DNA of 51,273 nucleotides from Paracoccaceae bacterium (GTDB lineage Bacteria > Pseudomonadota > Alphaproteobacteria > Rhodobacterales > Rhodobacteraceae), in contig JAPORQ010000063.1 in NCBI GenBank assembly GCA_026710155.1, positions 1-51,273 on the forward strand, in the 5' to 3' direction. The position numbers and the translations under genes are program-made. Numbering within the stretch: the stretch's first letter is position 1; each line of letters begins with the position of its first letter. This document shows, piece after piece, positions 1 to 8,391 of the stretch. Under the pieces are notes generated by a model. It did no database searches and was not told the DNA's origin. It saw only the letters and a list, made by a program, of their open reading frames with translations.

Positions 1-90
1 GCAGTAATTCTGGTGGGCCAGGATCCTGCGAGCGAGGTGTATGTCAGGAACAAGGTCAGACAAACCTCTGAAGTCGGTATGGAATCTTGA
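1..90 (+). pseudogene. folD internal fragment, partial duplicate
   Basis: This scrap copies codons 37-65 of the intact folD that begins at 2379. Positions 1-88 match 2487-2574 with a single difference, which changes the Ala of NKARQ to Val. The reading frame ends at a TGA (88-90) exactly where similarity to folD stops and a dispersed repeat begins. It starts at the window edge, so more of the 5' part of the gene may lie upstream. Near-identity suggests a recent duplication. It cannot encode a working enzyme, because the NADP-binding half is absent. Confidence 0.9.
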
Positions 91-175
91 CTTGAGATAT
101 TTTATCCTTTTGAAAAAAATTGACTCCCCATGAACAGGACGTTTCAGCCAAAAAATGTCTGAAGTAAGAAATCGG
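84..175 (+). repeat. Dispersed repeat A (copy 1)
   Basis: The block runs from ATCTTGACTTGAGATATTTT through an A-run and TTGACTCCCCAT to CAGGACGTTTCAGCC. Its left half recurs at 1829-1890 and its right half at 2149-2185, so copy 1 looks like the fuller version. It joins directly to the truncated folD scrap. No transposase or clear terminal inverted repeat is visible. Confidence 0.7.
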
Positions 176-352
176 GCATTTTCTGGGCATGCACTAGGTA
201 AGAATTATTGTCAAGGCATTTATTCTTTTGAGCTGCCATTATAGTTCGGGTACGGGCATTTTGTTGAACCAATTACTGGTAGTTCCAAATCAAGCCAATG
301 TCCAATATGTTGAATATGTATTATGCTCAACCTGTTGTTTGCCCATTCATGC

Positions 353-1123
353 TCAATGACTTCGTTCCCAGTCAAAATTTTCCAGCCTGGGGTCGGTTTT
401 CCAGATTTCGGGTGAAATGTACACTTCCTCATCTTGAAACCCACAGATGGCATAAACACCTGTCCTGTTGAACCAGAGGCGCTAGGTTTGGAAGGATTTC
501 GGGGCCGATTCTGCGAATGCGTCACAATTCAGGATTGCGACATTTGTTTTCTGTTCTGGGGTACGGACTGAGTTATAAAGGATTATTTGGATGCCTTCGG
601 TACGTGCCATTTCTTCAAGTATCTGACAAGTCCCGTAATCGGTTGGATTTATCCAGAGATCACTGGCATCAGTAAAGGGCTTGGCTGTTAGATCTATGGC
701 AAGAGATGTTTTGACGGGAACATCAAATACCGTATGCTCACTTGGCTGGGATGGAAAAGGTGTGTCAGGAGAATCCACAAAGAAAAGAATTAAGTGGAAA
801 GCTGTTTCAATGATCGCTGTTGAAGGTTCCTTGGACACATAACAGACACCTGGGGTTGGTCCTGCTTTTCGAAAACGTGATCCGTTAGGATAGACCCCAT
901 AACGGAACGGCGTCATATAAAGATAGTGTAAACCAATGCATTCAGCAGGTACTGATGGTTTTGTCTCTTCAAGAATATCTTCCAGCAGATACTGTTCATC
1001 CAGTGTATCCACAAGTTGAAGCGTGGAGACAATATGTTGAGCCTCCACGCATCTCCAGCAGATCTTTTCAAAATTTTTCTGCTCAGAGCGGAGCGCGTCT
1101 GGAATCCAGATAGGCAAGGCCAA
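353..1123 (-). pseudogene. RES-domain toxin with in-frame amber stop
   Basis: RES toxins are NAD+-degrading enzymes paired with Xre/MbcA/ParS antitoxins. The open frame 1123-482 shows the family signature: WRCVEAQH near the N-terminus, the GSRFR arginine, the AIIETAFH glutamate and the NSVR serine. It stops at TAG (482-484) just after SFQT, where relatives read QTW. Past that codon the same frame continues for 43 codons (RLWFNRTGVYAICGF onward) to TGA at 353, and this resembles the usual RES C-terminus. A TGG-to-TAG change is therefore the simplest reading. The catalytic residues lie before the stop, so the short form could still fold, but disruption is more likely. The start is uncertain: TTG at 1123 lies within the antitoxin gene and no ATG is nearby. 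Confidence 0.85.
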
Positions 1124-1463
1124 GGGTTAATCCTGAAATTGTCATGATCTGGTCGAGTGGACAACCTCCAAGTACCCTGTTCTCGTTTCGCAACCAAGCA
1201 TTCGCAACCTTACGATCACCACCCGTGATTGCATCAAGTGAACGAAACAGGCGAACAAAAAGTGCACCAAGTTCAAAAGACTTCGATCCTTCTTCCAACC
1301 GAAACTTATCCTTGCGCATCCTGGACACGGTTGGTTCTGATACCCCCAGAATCCTAGCGAGGTCCTTGCCCGATAATTCTAATTTTTCTGCGGCACGTAC
1401 AACAGCCATCGTTAAGACCCGTGCTCGTTCCCGGCTGTCAACTGCAAGCCCTTGAGTCATCAT
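1083..1463 (-). CDS. MbcA/ParS/Xre-type antitoxin (DUF2384)
   Basis: This is the antitoxin that would neutralise the adjacent RES toxin and repress the operon. The N-terminal half holds a helix-turn-helix (KDLARILGVSEPTVSRMRKD). The C-terminal half is the toxin-binding domain, with AWLRNENRVLGGCPLDQIM and an ISGLTLGLAYLDSR tail. I chose the ATG at 1463 (MMTQGLAV) because AAGGA sits just upstream; a longer frame begins at 1514 without such a site. It lies upstream of the toxin and overlaps its likely start by about 40 bases, implying coupled translation. The antitoxin looks intact although the toxin frame is broken. Confidence 0.88.
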   Translation of the reverse strand: MMTQGLAVDSRERARVLTMAVVRAAEKLELSGKDLARILGVSEPTVSRMRKDKFRLEEGSKSFELGALFVRLFRSLDAITGGDRKVANAWLRNENRVLGGCPLDQIMTISGLTLGLAYLDSRRAPL

Positions 1464-1828
1464 AGTATCCTTTCTTGTGAAAGAAAATATATTATTTATT
1501 ATTGTGGAAATCAATATGATATTTACTTTTATGATAATTCCCGATTGTTGTGCTTGGGCTTATTCAAAGAAAGTGAGAACGCAATAATCATGGAATTTAT
1601 AATATCATCAAGAGCAGATGCATAACTACTAGATATAGATCGTGACCCGCCACACAACTATCCAGTTAACTAGTATTGGAAGCCTCCAGGGATTCTTATC
1701 ATTGAACAAGGGCCACGAAAACTCAAAATAAATTTAACAATTAAATGATCTCGTTCAATGATTTTTCGTAACTATTCAGGTACCCCAAAATCACCAGTTT
1801 ACAGTTTGGGTAAGGATTGCGTTTATTG

Positions 1829-1890
1829 CAACTCTTGACTTCAGATATTTTGCCCTTTTGAAAAAAAAATTGACTCCCCATTTGCAAGGG
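1829..1890 (+). repeat. Dispersed repeat A (copy 2, left half)
   Basis: ACTCTTGACTTCAGATATTTT followed by GCCCTTTTG, an A-run and TTGACTCCCCAT matches the left half of the repeat at 84-175. After CCCCAT the sequence diverges. The surrounding stretch 1515-2378 has no convincing gene: a 63-codon minus frame at 1791-1982 overlaps this repeat and has no recognisable features. Confidence 0.65.
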
Positions 1891-2029
1891 GTTTTAGGCT
1901 GCTCAAATTGAATTGCAAAAAAGTAGTGCCCTCGGTTTTCCACCTTTGATCCTTTTTTTCTTGCATTTCCCCCAAACCTCAATTACCTATCCGTAAATCG
2001 ACCTTGGTCAATTGAAAATGCTTGATGGC

Positions 2030-2140
2030 TGGAGCTGATTTTAATCGGTTTCGCAATAGAGGGGATGGTTTTGGCTTGGGAAGAATAAAAAGGTCAAAAT
2101 TGATGCAAAAAAAGGTGGGGAAAAAGCAGTGTCCTTTTTA
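2030..2140 (+). repeat. Dispersed repeat B (copy 1)
   Basis: The block with CGGTTTCGCAATAGAGGGGA, then TGGTTTTGGCTTGGGAAG, AATAAAAA and a CAGTGTCCTTTTT end matches 28442-28545 closely. Copy 2 lies directly beside a MITE. Neither copy is obviously coding. Confidence 0.75.
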
Positions 2141-2142
2141 GG

Positions 2143-2200
2143 GTATAGACCCCCATGAACAGGACGTTTCAGCCAAAAATGCCTAAAATCAAGAAATTGA
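2143..2200 (+). repeat. Dispersed repeat A (copy 3, right half)
   Basis: ACCCCCATGAACAGGACGTT followed by TCAGCCAAAAATG matches the right half of the repeat at 84-175. It lies about 180 bases before folD, so repeat A sits close to both the intact folD and its truncated copy. Confidence 0.65.
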
Positions 2201-2378
2201 AAGGATCTTTCCCGGCAAGGGCAAGTACTTCAAGGAGGCAGCATGTGAGAGGCGGGGTGTTACAGCCTGGGTGGAAAGGGAAGGAGACATCTCAATCGGG
2301 GATAGTGTGATTTGTTTTGTTCCTGCCCAGAGACCCTGGCTTGCCAATCAGTGAATACACCTCGGAAAAAGGAATACC

Positions 2379-3278
2379 ATGACAGCAGAAATCATAGATG
2401 GAAAGGGTTTTGCCCGGAGATTACGTTCAAGAGTTGCTTCAACGATAGCTGAAATACGCTCTTCCCAAGGTATGGGGCCTGGTTTGGCAGTAATTCTGGT
2501 GGGCCAGGATCCTGCGAGCGAGGTGTATGTCAGGAACAAGGCCAGACAAACCTCTGAAGTCGGTATGGAATCTTTCAAATATGTTCTTGATGCTGATGTT
2601 TCGGAAGAAACTCTTCTTGATTTGATTGATGAAGTAAATCGAAACGATTCAATCCATGGATTGTTGGTTCAACTTCCCCTGCCCGACCATATAGATTCGG
2701 ATTTGGTCATAAACTCGATCTCTCCACAAAAGGATGTGGATGGATTTCACATATCCAATGTGGGGCTTCTTTCTACTGGTCAAAAAGCAATGGTGCCCTG
2801 TACACCCCTTGGGTGCAAATTGATGTTGTTGGATCATCATGGTTCCCTATCAGGAATGAATGCTGTTATCGTAGGAAGGTCCAACATTGTCGGGAAACCG
2901 ATGGCCAATCTTCTTTTGCATGAGCATTGTACGGTTACCGTAGCCCACAGCAGAACTCGGGATTTACCGGCTGTTTGCAGGGAAGCTGACATTTTGGTGG
3001 CTGCAGTTGGCAGGCCGAATTTTATTCAGGGTAGTTGGATCAAGCCTGGAGGAACTGTCATTGATGTCGGCATTAACAGAATAAACAATCCCGATCCTGC
3101 CATTTCCAAACCCAAGTTGGTTGGTGATGTTGATTTTGACCAGGCCATCAGTGTAGCCGGTGCCATTACACCGGTTCCGGGTGGAGTAGGTCCCATGACA
3201 ATTGCTTGCCTGTTAGCCAATACAGTCACTTCATTTTGCCGGACCGAAGGTTTACCCGATCCAAATTGGGTAAAATAA
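2379..3278 (+). CDS. folD: Bifunctional methylenetetrahydrofolate dehydrogenase/cyclohydrolase
   Basis: FolD interconverts 5,10-methylene-, methenyl- and 10-formyl-tetrahydrofolate in the cytosol, using NADP+. The 299-residue length is normal. Visible signatures are [14 protein letters not shown] (substrate side), [36 protein letters not shown] (Rossmann region) and the C-terminal [12 protein letters not shown] motif. The ATG at 2379 follows a purine-rich GGAAAAAGGAATA. It is monocistronic, followed by a gap and tRNA-Cys. An internal segment is duplicated at the start of the window. Confidence 0.97.
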   Translation: MTAEIIDGKGFARRLRSRVASTIAEIRSSQGMGPGLAVILVGQDPASEVYVRNKARQTSEVGMESFKYVLDADVSEETLLDLIDEVNRNDSIHGLLVQLPLPDHIDSDLVINSISPQKDVDGFHISNVGLLSTGQKAMVPCTPLGCKLMLLDHHGSLSGMNAVIVGRSNIVGKPMANLLLHEHCTVTVAHSRTRDLPAVCREADILVAAVGRPNFIQGSWIKPGGTVIDVGINRINNPDPAISKPKLVGDVDFDQAISVAGAITPVPGGVGPMTIACLLANTVTSFCRTEGLPDPNWVK

Positions 3279-3420
3279 TAAACCCATCAGATCTAGTCAG
3301 AATACGGATTGATCGCAGTCCATTTACCTGATTCAGTTATAATTTGATAATTTTTGCCATCTGGAGTTGAAAACAGTTTTGCAAGGCCTCATTTTTGGTA
3401 ATGAAAACGAAATGATGCAA

Positions 3421-3494
3421 GGCGAGTTGGCGGAGTGGTTACGCAGCGGTCTGCAAAACCGTGGACACCGGTTCGATTCCGGTACTCGCCTCCA
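3421..3494 (+). tRNA. tRNA-Cys (GCA)
   Basis: GGCGAGT pairs with ACTCGCC to form the acceptor stem, followed by discriminator T and an encoded CCA. The D-arm begins TGGCGGAGTGG. The anticodon loop is CTGCAAA, with GCA at 3453-3455. The T-arm is CACCGGTTCGATTCCGGTA. All arms fold normally. Confidence 0.96.
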
Positions 3495-3512
3495 TTTTCA
3501 AAGTTTGCATCT

Positions 3513-4517
3513 TCAGGCTGACCTTTCCTTTAAACCTTTCAATCGGTCTTTAACCAGTTGATCTCCCTTTTCAGATCCATCATGGAAAGTTCCAAACCAT
3601 TTATCCAAAGGTATCGAACCATCCGCATAATTCACTTCAAAATATTTGTGATGGAGATAATGGGCAAAACAATGGGTTTCCAATAATTTCCTGTCTCCAA
3701 CGATAACCTTGTCAAAACCTGCATGCCCTGGCGTCGGGGACATGACAAGATGAACCAGATGGAATAAGGCATGGACTGGATGGGATGGAATGATCCAGTG
3801 GATTATTACACCTGAAAAATAAAACAGGTGCTCAACTGGGTGCATCGATAATCCTGACCAAGGGCCGGGGTTTGAATTGGCATGATGTATTTTATGCACG
3901 GTGCGATATAGCGGAGGCCAATGGATTAGCCTGTGAATGCAATAGAAATGCATTTCCCTGAAGAGGGGAAGAAACAAAAATATTGCAAAAAACAGGATTG
4001 GATTTGTGTCAAGGTTCAAATATGGAATGTATCCATTGGACATCATCCACAAGGTAATGACTTCAAAGGCAGTCCAGATCGGCAATCCACTGGCAAAACA
4101 CCAGATCAAATTATCAGTTGTCTGATTTTTGAACAGGAAGGCTGAACTATCAGTTTCCGGCCATTTGGGGTTGTACTTGAAAGCTGTTCCCTGATTCCTT
4201 CGAACATACAGCCAAAGATGAAACACACCATACCACAAAGTCAATAATACGCTGTTTCTAATGGCTATGTAAGCAATCCAATCTATGGAAAAGGATTTCA
4301 TGGTTTCCATTGGGGGTGTAAAGTAGGTCCAAACGAGAATTGCTGCCAAAGCATAAATGAAATTCCAGGGAAAGATGTAACCATCCCAACGAAAGAGCCA
4401 TTTGAAGAGTTGTATGGGTTTTGAGGGCCAACGGAAGAAAGGACCATAATCGACCCTCTTGAACGGTCTCCAATGACCCTTTTTATCTCTTTTGCCAAAA
4501 TGATTTTCAATAACCAT
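3513..4517 (-). CDS. Fatty acid hydroxylase / sterol desaturase family membrane protein
   Basis: This is a 334-residue integral membrane di-iron oxygenase of the fatty acid hydroxylase superfamily. The histidine clusters that bind the metals are visible: HFYCIHRLIH (about residue 206), HKIHH (about 224), HPVEH, and HYLHHKYFEVNY near 300. Several hydrophobic segments precede and separate them, for example WNFIYALAAILVWTYF and ILFFAIFLFLPLF. Members hydroxylate or desaturate lipids, sterols or carotenoids. The substrate cannot be told from sequence, and no lipid-biosynthesis neighbour helps. It converges on tRNA-Cys and appears monocistronic. Confidence 0.9.
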   Translation of the reverse strand: MVIENHFGKRDKKGHWRPFKRVDYGPFFRWPSKPIQLFKWLFRWDGYIFPWNFIYALAAILVWTYFTPPMETMKSFSIDWIAYIAIRNSVLLTLWYGVFHLWLYVRRNQGTAFKYNPKWPETDSSAFLFKNQTTDNLIWCFASGLPIWTAFEVITLWMMSNGYIPYLNLDTNPILFFAIFLFLPLFREMHFYCIHRLIHWPPLYRTVHKIHHANSNPGPWSGLSMHPVEHLFYFSGVIIHWIIPSHPVHALFHLVHLVMSPTPGHAGFDKVIVGDRKLLETHCFAHYLHHKYFEVNYADGSIPLDKWFGTFHDGSEKGDQLVKDRLKGLKERSA

Positions 4518-4735
4518 GAATATTTGTTTCCAAATAAATTATAACATCCAGAAAACTAATCAGGATTCTGATAATGGCATTAGATATTTTGAGTCTTCAT
4601 ACTTAAACTCATACAAGATTATACCTTATTCCAAGGCACTTTCAATCCCATGTCAAAAGTTAATTGGTGTGGATTATACGCTTGATGACTTCCTGGATCT
4701 TTGAAACCACTGAATCTGAAAAAGCAATAACACAA

Positions 4736-5297
4736 TTAGTGTTTGTGACAAGAGTAGGTTTCTTTGTGTAAGGTCGATTTAGCGTCATAAAACTCATAAT
4801 AAGCCCCGGAATCATCTCTGATATAAAAAGAATATTGTTCAGCAGGTGCATCTTGTCCATACCAACGCCAAACCCTCAATTCCGAATAAGGTTGTAATTG
4901 TTGGGAATTATATACTTGATTGAATTTCCCATTTACCGAAAATACAACAGGTGTTCAGACACCGCGGGGGAATACAACTGCACTCCAGGGGAATGTGTGT
5001 GGTAGGTTTTTTCACAAAATCGCCGGAAAACCAGCGATGCCTCCACAAAAAAATAGGGAAATTCAATCAAGTATATAATTCCCTAATTGTTGGAAGTTCC
5101 TAGATTTTGCTGCTGCCAATTCCATCTTCGAGATTTAAGACAAGCTCTATTGGGTGTGGATGTGATGATGATCCCCACCAGTCAGAACATCCCCAAAGTT
5201 CGGATTTTGCTGGCATGGCTATTGTGATCACAACAAAGAATGCCAAAGTATAATAAAGGCTACGAATCGCAATAGATTTTATAATAAATTCCTTCAC
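4736..5297 (-). pseudogene. Small secreted protein gene split by a MITE
   Basis: The 5' part (5297-5100) encodes a signal peptide (LYYTLAFFVVITIAMPAKS) and a short mature region ending SSHPHPIELVLNLEDG before a TAG. Removing the MITE at 4903-5083 and one 8-bp target copy gives a continuous frame on its far side (NFQQLQPYSELRVWRWYG through STLHKETYSCHKH) ending at TAA, 4736-4738. The two parts differ by one base, and dropping one base of the four-base A-tract (T4 at 5105-5108 on the plus strand) joins them into about 123 residues. I do not recognise the family. The gene is broken twice: by the insertion and by the frameshift, which may be decay or a sequencing error. Confidence 0.75.
4903..5083. 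mobile_element. 181-bp MITE, probably IS1595-mobilised
   Basis: It has perfect 28-bp terminal inverted repeats (4903-4930 and 5056-5083; outer bases GGGAATTATATACTTGATTG). It is flanked by identical 8-bp TAATTGTT copies at 4895-4902 and 5084-5091. The 125-bp core has no open frame. Perfect ends and target duplication indicate recent movement. The TATACTTG core of the ends recurs at 28227-28441 and beside an IS1595 transposase fragment near 29600. IS1595 elements are known for 8-bp duplications. Confidence 0.93.
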
Positions 5298-5706
5298 TAA
5301 ACTAAAACCTGATAAATAATCTGATATAACATTGAATTGAGATAAATTCAGGGTGTCAAGCGTATATAACCCCAGGACTATCGCGCTTGAAATTTCAGAT
5401 ATGTTTTTGTATCAAAATTAATCCTTTATGGGGTTGTTCAGGAGTGAAATTGGTATCAAATCCTTGTTTTGAGATAAGTTACATTAAATTGGGCATTAAA
5501 TTTACATGATTTTCTGAGAATCCCTTCAAATCATTTCGACCTATTCTCAAATGCGGTAGCCCTGATATAACCACCTAGTCGGTTTAAAGTATTGTTATTA
5601 TGGTTTTTAATCCCATTCAGATTGTAAAAAATTACCATTTCGATACTGGCTAGAGTAGGCAATATATACCTTGTAATTTCGGAATTTAATTCCTAAAATA
5701 GAAGAT
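5298..5706. other. Intergenic, no gene seen
   Basis: This AT-rich stretch separates the broken secreted-protein gene from the ATPase gene. I see no open frame with coding character, no RNA gene and no strong hairpin. It presumably carries the promoters of the two divergent genes. Confidence 0.5.
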
Positions 5707-6882
5707 ATGATAGAAAGATGGGTTACAGACAGACTAAAAAAAAGTATCAGCCGCTACCCTGCAGTAGCTTTGCTTGGTGTTCGTCAAGTAGGAAAGACGA
5801 CTTTGGCGAGGGTTTTAGCCGAAGACATCAAATCTGTCTATCTTGACCTGGAATTCCCAAGAGACTTGGTAAGATTGCAAGATCCTACGACTTATCTGGA
5901 ATCTCACAGTGATAAATTAATAATACTGGATGAGATACAACACATGCCAGATATATTTTTGGTCCTACGCGGGTTGATTGACCAAAACAGATGGAAAAGT
6001 CGCAATGCGGGTCAATTTTTAATTTTGGGATCAGCATCAATGGACTTGCTTCGCCAATCATCTGAAAGTTTAGCAGGACGTATCAGCTACATAGAGATGA
6101 CAGGTCTTAATATTATGGAAACGGGTGATTCACGTAAAGATATTCAAAATCTATGGATGAGGGGTGGTTTTCCTGACAGCTACTTGGCTGAAGATAATGA
6201 GATATCTATAGACTGGCTTGAAAATCTCATAAAGACATACTTGGAGAGAGATATTCCTCAACTGGGGTTTCAAATTCCAGTTGTCCGTCTAAGGCAACTT
6301 TGGACAATGCTTGCTCATTTGCAAGGCGAAACGGTTAACTATTCAAAACTGGGATCCAATCTTGAAATTGATAGCAAAACTGTTTCCAATTATATAGATA
6401 TTCTAACCGATCTATTATTGGTACGTCGGATTGAACCCTGGTACACGAATGTTAAAAAGCGATTAATCAAATCACCACGATTTTATGTTCGGGACAGTGG
6501 GGTATTACATCGGTTGCTTGGTATCAATAGTTACAATATGCTACTTTCCAATCCCATTCTTGGAAAGAGTTGGGAAGGTTTTGTTGTTGAGAATATTCAC
6601 TCTGTTATGCCAAGTTTTGCAGAAACCTATTTTTATCGTACAGCAGCTGGAGCAGAGGTAGATTTGGTAATTAAAATGCCGAATGCAGAAATTTGGGCAG
6701 TTGAAATCAAATTTGGTGTTGCACCAAAACTCGGCAAACATATCAGACAAACCTTCAAAGATATAGGAGCAACGCATAAATTCGTCGTCTATGGTGGAAA
6801 AGATGAATTTTCCATTGGCGATAATATTTGGATGATTTCCCTACCTAAATTCATGAATAAGCTTATTTCACATCAATCATGA
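5707..6882 (+). CDS. AAA-family ATPase with DUF4143 domain
   Basis: The 391-residue protein has a Walker A motif GVRQVGKTT (about residues 24-32), Walker B LIILDEIQ (about 70-77) and a sensor-like LILGSAS. A winged-helix/DUF4143-like middle follows, then a C-terminal nuclease-like region with AEVDLVIKMPN and WAVEIKFG, which resembles a PD-(D/E)xK core. The family is widespread in accessory DNA and its role is mostly unknown; it is often described as a putative DNA-binding or defence-linked ATPase. The frame is intact. It is followed by two nucleotidyltransferase genes, so this cluster may be a small defence or toxin-antitoxin patch. That last point is inference from context. Confidence 0.88.
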   Translation: MIERWVTDRLKKSISRYPAVALLGVRQVGKTTLARVLAEDIKSVYLDLEFPRDLVRLQDPTTYLESHSDKLIILDEIQHMPDIFLVLRGLIDQNRWKSRNAGQFLILGSASMDLLRQSSESLAGRISYIEMTGLNIMETGDSRKDIQNLWMRGGFPDSYLAEDNEISIDWLENLIKTYLERDIPQLGFQIPVVRLRQLWTMLAHLQGETVNYSKLGSNLEIDSKTVSNYIDILTDLLLVRRIEPWYTNVKKRLIKSPRFYVRDSGVLHRLLGINSYNMLLSNPILGKSWEGFVVENIHSVMPSFAETYFYRTAAGAEVDLVIKMPNAEIWAVEIKFGVAPKLGKHIRQTFKDIGATHKFVVYGGKDEFSIGDNIWMISLPKFMNKLISHQS

Positions 6883-7161
6883 TATTGCCCCAAACTTATT
6901 GGAACAGTTAAGGATCATTTTTGAAAATTCCTTGCCAGAAAATGGCTTTATCATTATATTTGGCTTGCTACAGAATGACAGCAATTAATGAACCAGTTGA
7001 GCGAATACAAATATGTGGAGGTAGCATCCATCCGCAGACAGTACAATGTTCATGGTTTGGAAGTATTCGGCTCGGTAATCTGGGGTATGGATTTTAATCC
7101 AGTTGATAGTGATATCGATTTGCAATTAGCATTCGGTAAACCAATCAATATCCCCCGCAAG

Positions 7162-8298
7162 GGGTGTGATTCCTGTATTGCGGTGCATTTTCAATCAAGC
7201 TGCCTTCTTTTTTCCTTCCAGTGATTCCAATTGTCATTGGCCGGATTCCTTCTCTTCAGTTCCTCCACGATATATTCCCATGACCGGTCACAAAGATCCG
7301 GCCCGATCGAATGCCCGGAATGGCCTGGCCACCTGCCATGCTCCAACGCATCCCCGACCTCTTCATCCTCTCCCCGACATGGGTCTTGTTGACGGCCTCC
7401 ACATGACCCGGGCCAATCGGCCAACCCCGGCGTTTCAGATCCGCATGCTGCATTCGTCCGCGGCGCCCGTTGAAGTCATTGCAAATCGTTCGCAATTCCT
7501 CCCTTGATGCGTCGTCGCATGGTGACAGTCGACAATCTCTCCATCGACTTCCTGGCCGGACAGGAACATCCGGCTGTCCTTCGCACCATCCGCTGCACCA
7601 ACACTGGTCAAATCCGGCCGCTTCTCCATGATCACCTTGAACCCGTCCGACAGCCATGTCCTCATTGCAACGGATATCGGCATGCGCCTTCACGGATGCA
7701 TTCCGCTAGGACCAGTCAACCATCCGTGACAGTTTCCGCCAGGTGGATACTGCAGGAGAAACACCAACGAAACCGTCAAAAACATCCCTGGAAGTCCTGA
7801 TCGGCAATTCCGGAAGCATGTGGGTCGCCATCCTGCCCGCCGGACAGTTCATCCTTTCGGCCGGCAAGCCAAGGCTTTCATCAACGGGACAGATCGATGT
7901 GCTCACCGCACCGTTCCGATATCCGGAACGTGTGCACTCCACCTTGCCAAAACAAAAGTGAAAGGTTCCTGCGGAAGGTTCCCGCAAAAGCCGGCACGTT
8001 CGGAAAAGGCTTCATGCAATGTCCCTGACAACGCCAACGCAATCGGTCCCTTGTCAAAATCATTTTCCCGGGCTATATTCCCAGTCATCGGGAATACTCC
8101 CCATTCATGGTCAAAAACACGGTTGTGGTGTTCTCGGTCCTTCCCCGGAAAGACATGGTCCTGCATGTTCTTGACCCCTGGGGTCGGAAAACGAACAAAA
8201 TTGAAATGGAAGTTGGACGAATCAAGCCGGAAAAGGTCAAAAACACCAAATCAGGGCTGTTTCATGGCAAAATCTACCGCAATAGCAAAAACACACCC
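7162..8298 (-). mobile_element. Degenerate ISKra4-like insertion relic
   Basis: The element is about 1.14 kb and clearly richer in G+C than its flanks. Its ends form imperfect inverted repeats: GGGTGTG, a spacer, TATTGCGGT and ATTTT at the left, mirrored at the right end. It holds a decayed transposase on the minus strand. The segment 8050-8298 recurs at 18680-18924, so this family has another fragment in the window. No target duplication is recognisable, as expected for an old insertion. Confidence 0.7.
7191..7990 (-). pseudogene. ISKra4-family transposase remnant
   Basis: Pieces of one transposase appear in at least three frames. An early part (7987-7706) reads CPVDESLGLPAERMNCPAGR and SRDVFDGFVGVSPAVSTWRK, resembling the central region of ISKra4 transposases. 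A later part (7693-7256) has the hallmark WPIGPGHVEAVNKTHVGERM followed by KRSGMRWSMAGGQAI. The tail shifts frame to DRSWEYIVEELKRR (7191-7290). The total is much shorter than a full transposase, so internal deletions have also occurred. It cannot be active. Confidence 0.8.
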
Positions 8299-8391
8299 AC
8301 TTGGAACCATTGACTCCGATTACCTGAAAAGTTCGATTTATGAAAATTGTAAAATGGTTTATGAAGACGGATAAACATATGGAAAAGCCCT

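Larger units (their letters stand above)
6988..8374 (+). pseudogene. MNT-type nucleotidyltransferase split by an IS relic
   Basis: The first 57 codons (6988-7160) give the start of a minimal nucleotidyltransferase: LEVFGSVIWG followed by SDIDLQLAF, the GS and DxD elements of this fold. Coding similarity stops where the ISKra4-like element begins at 7162. After the element, 8300-8374 reads GTIDSDYLKSSIYENCKMV followed by YEDG and a stop, which resembles the C-terminal end of such proteins. About 20 middle residues appear to be missing. MNT proteins act as antitoxins with HepT partners by AMPylating them. No HepT gene is seen here. The C-terminal assignment is tentative. Confidence 0.65.

Noticed and set aside
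482-484. TAG in the RES gene as a recoded (sense) codon
   Set aside because: No other gene here needs amber readthrough, and no suppressor tRNA or pyrrolysine gene is in the window. A point mutation is simpler.
4516-4704. 62-codon frame upstream of the hydroxylase gene
   Set aside because: No ribosome site, motif or neighbour supports it.
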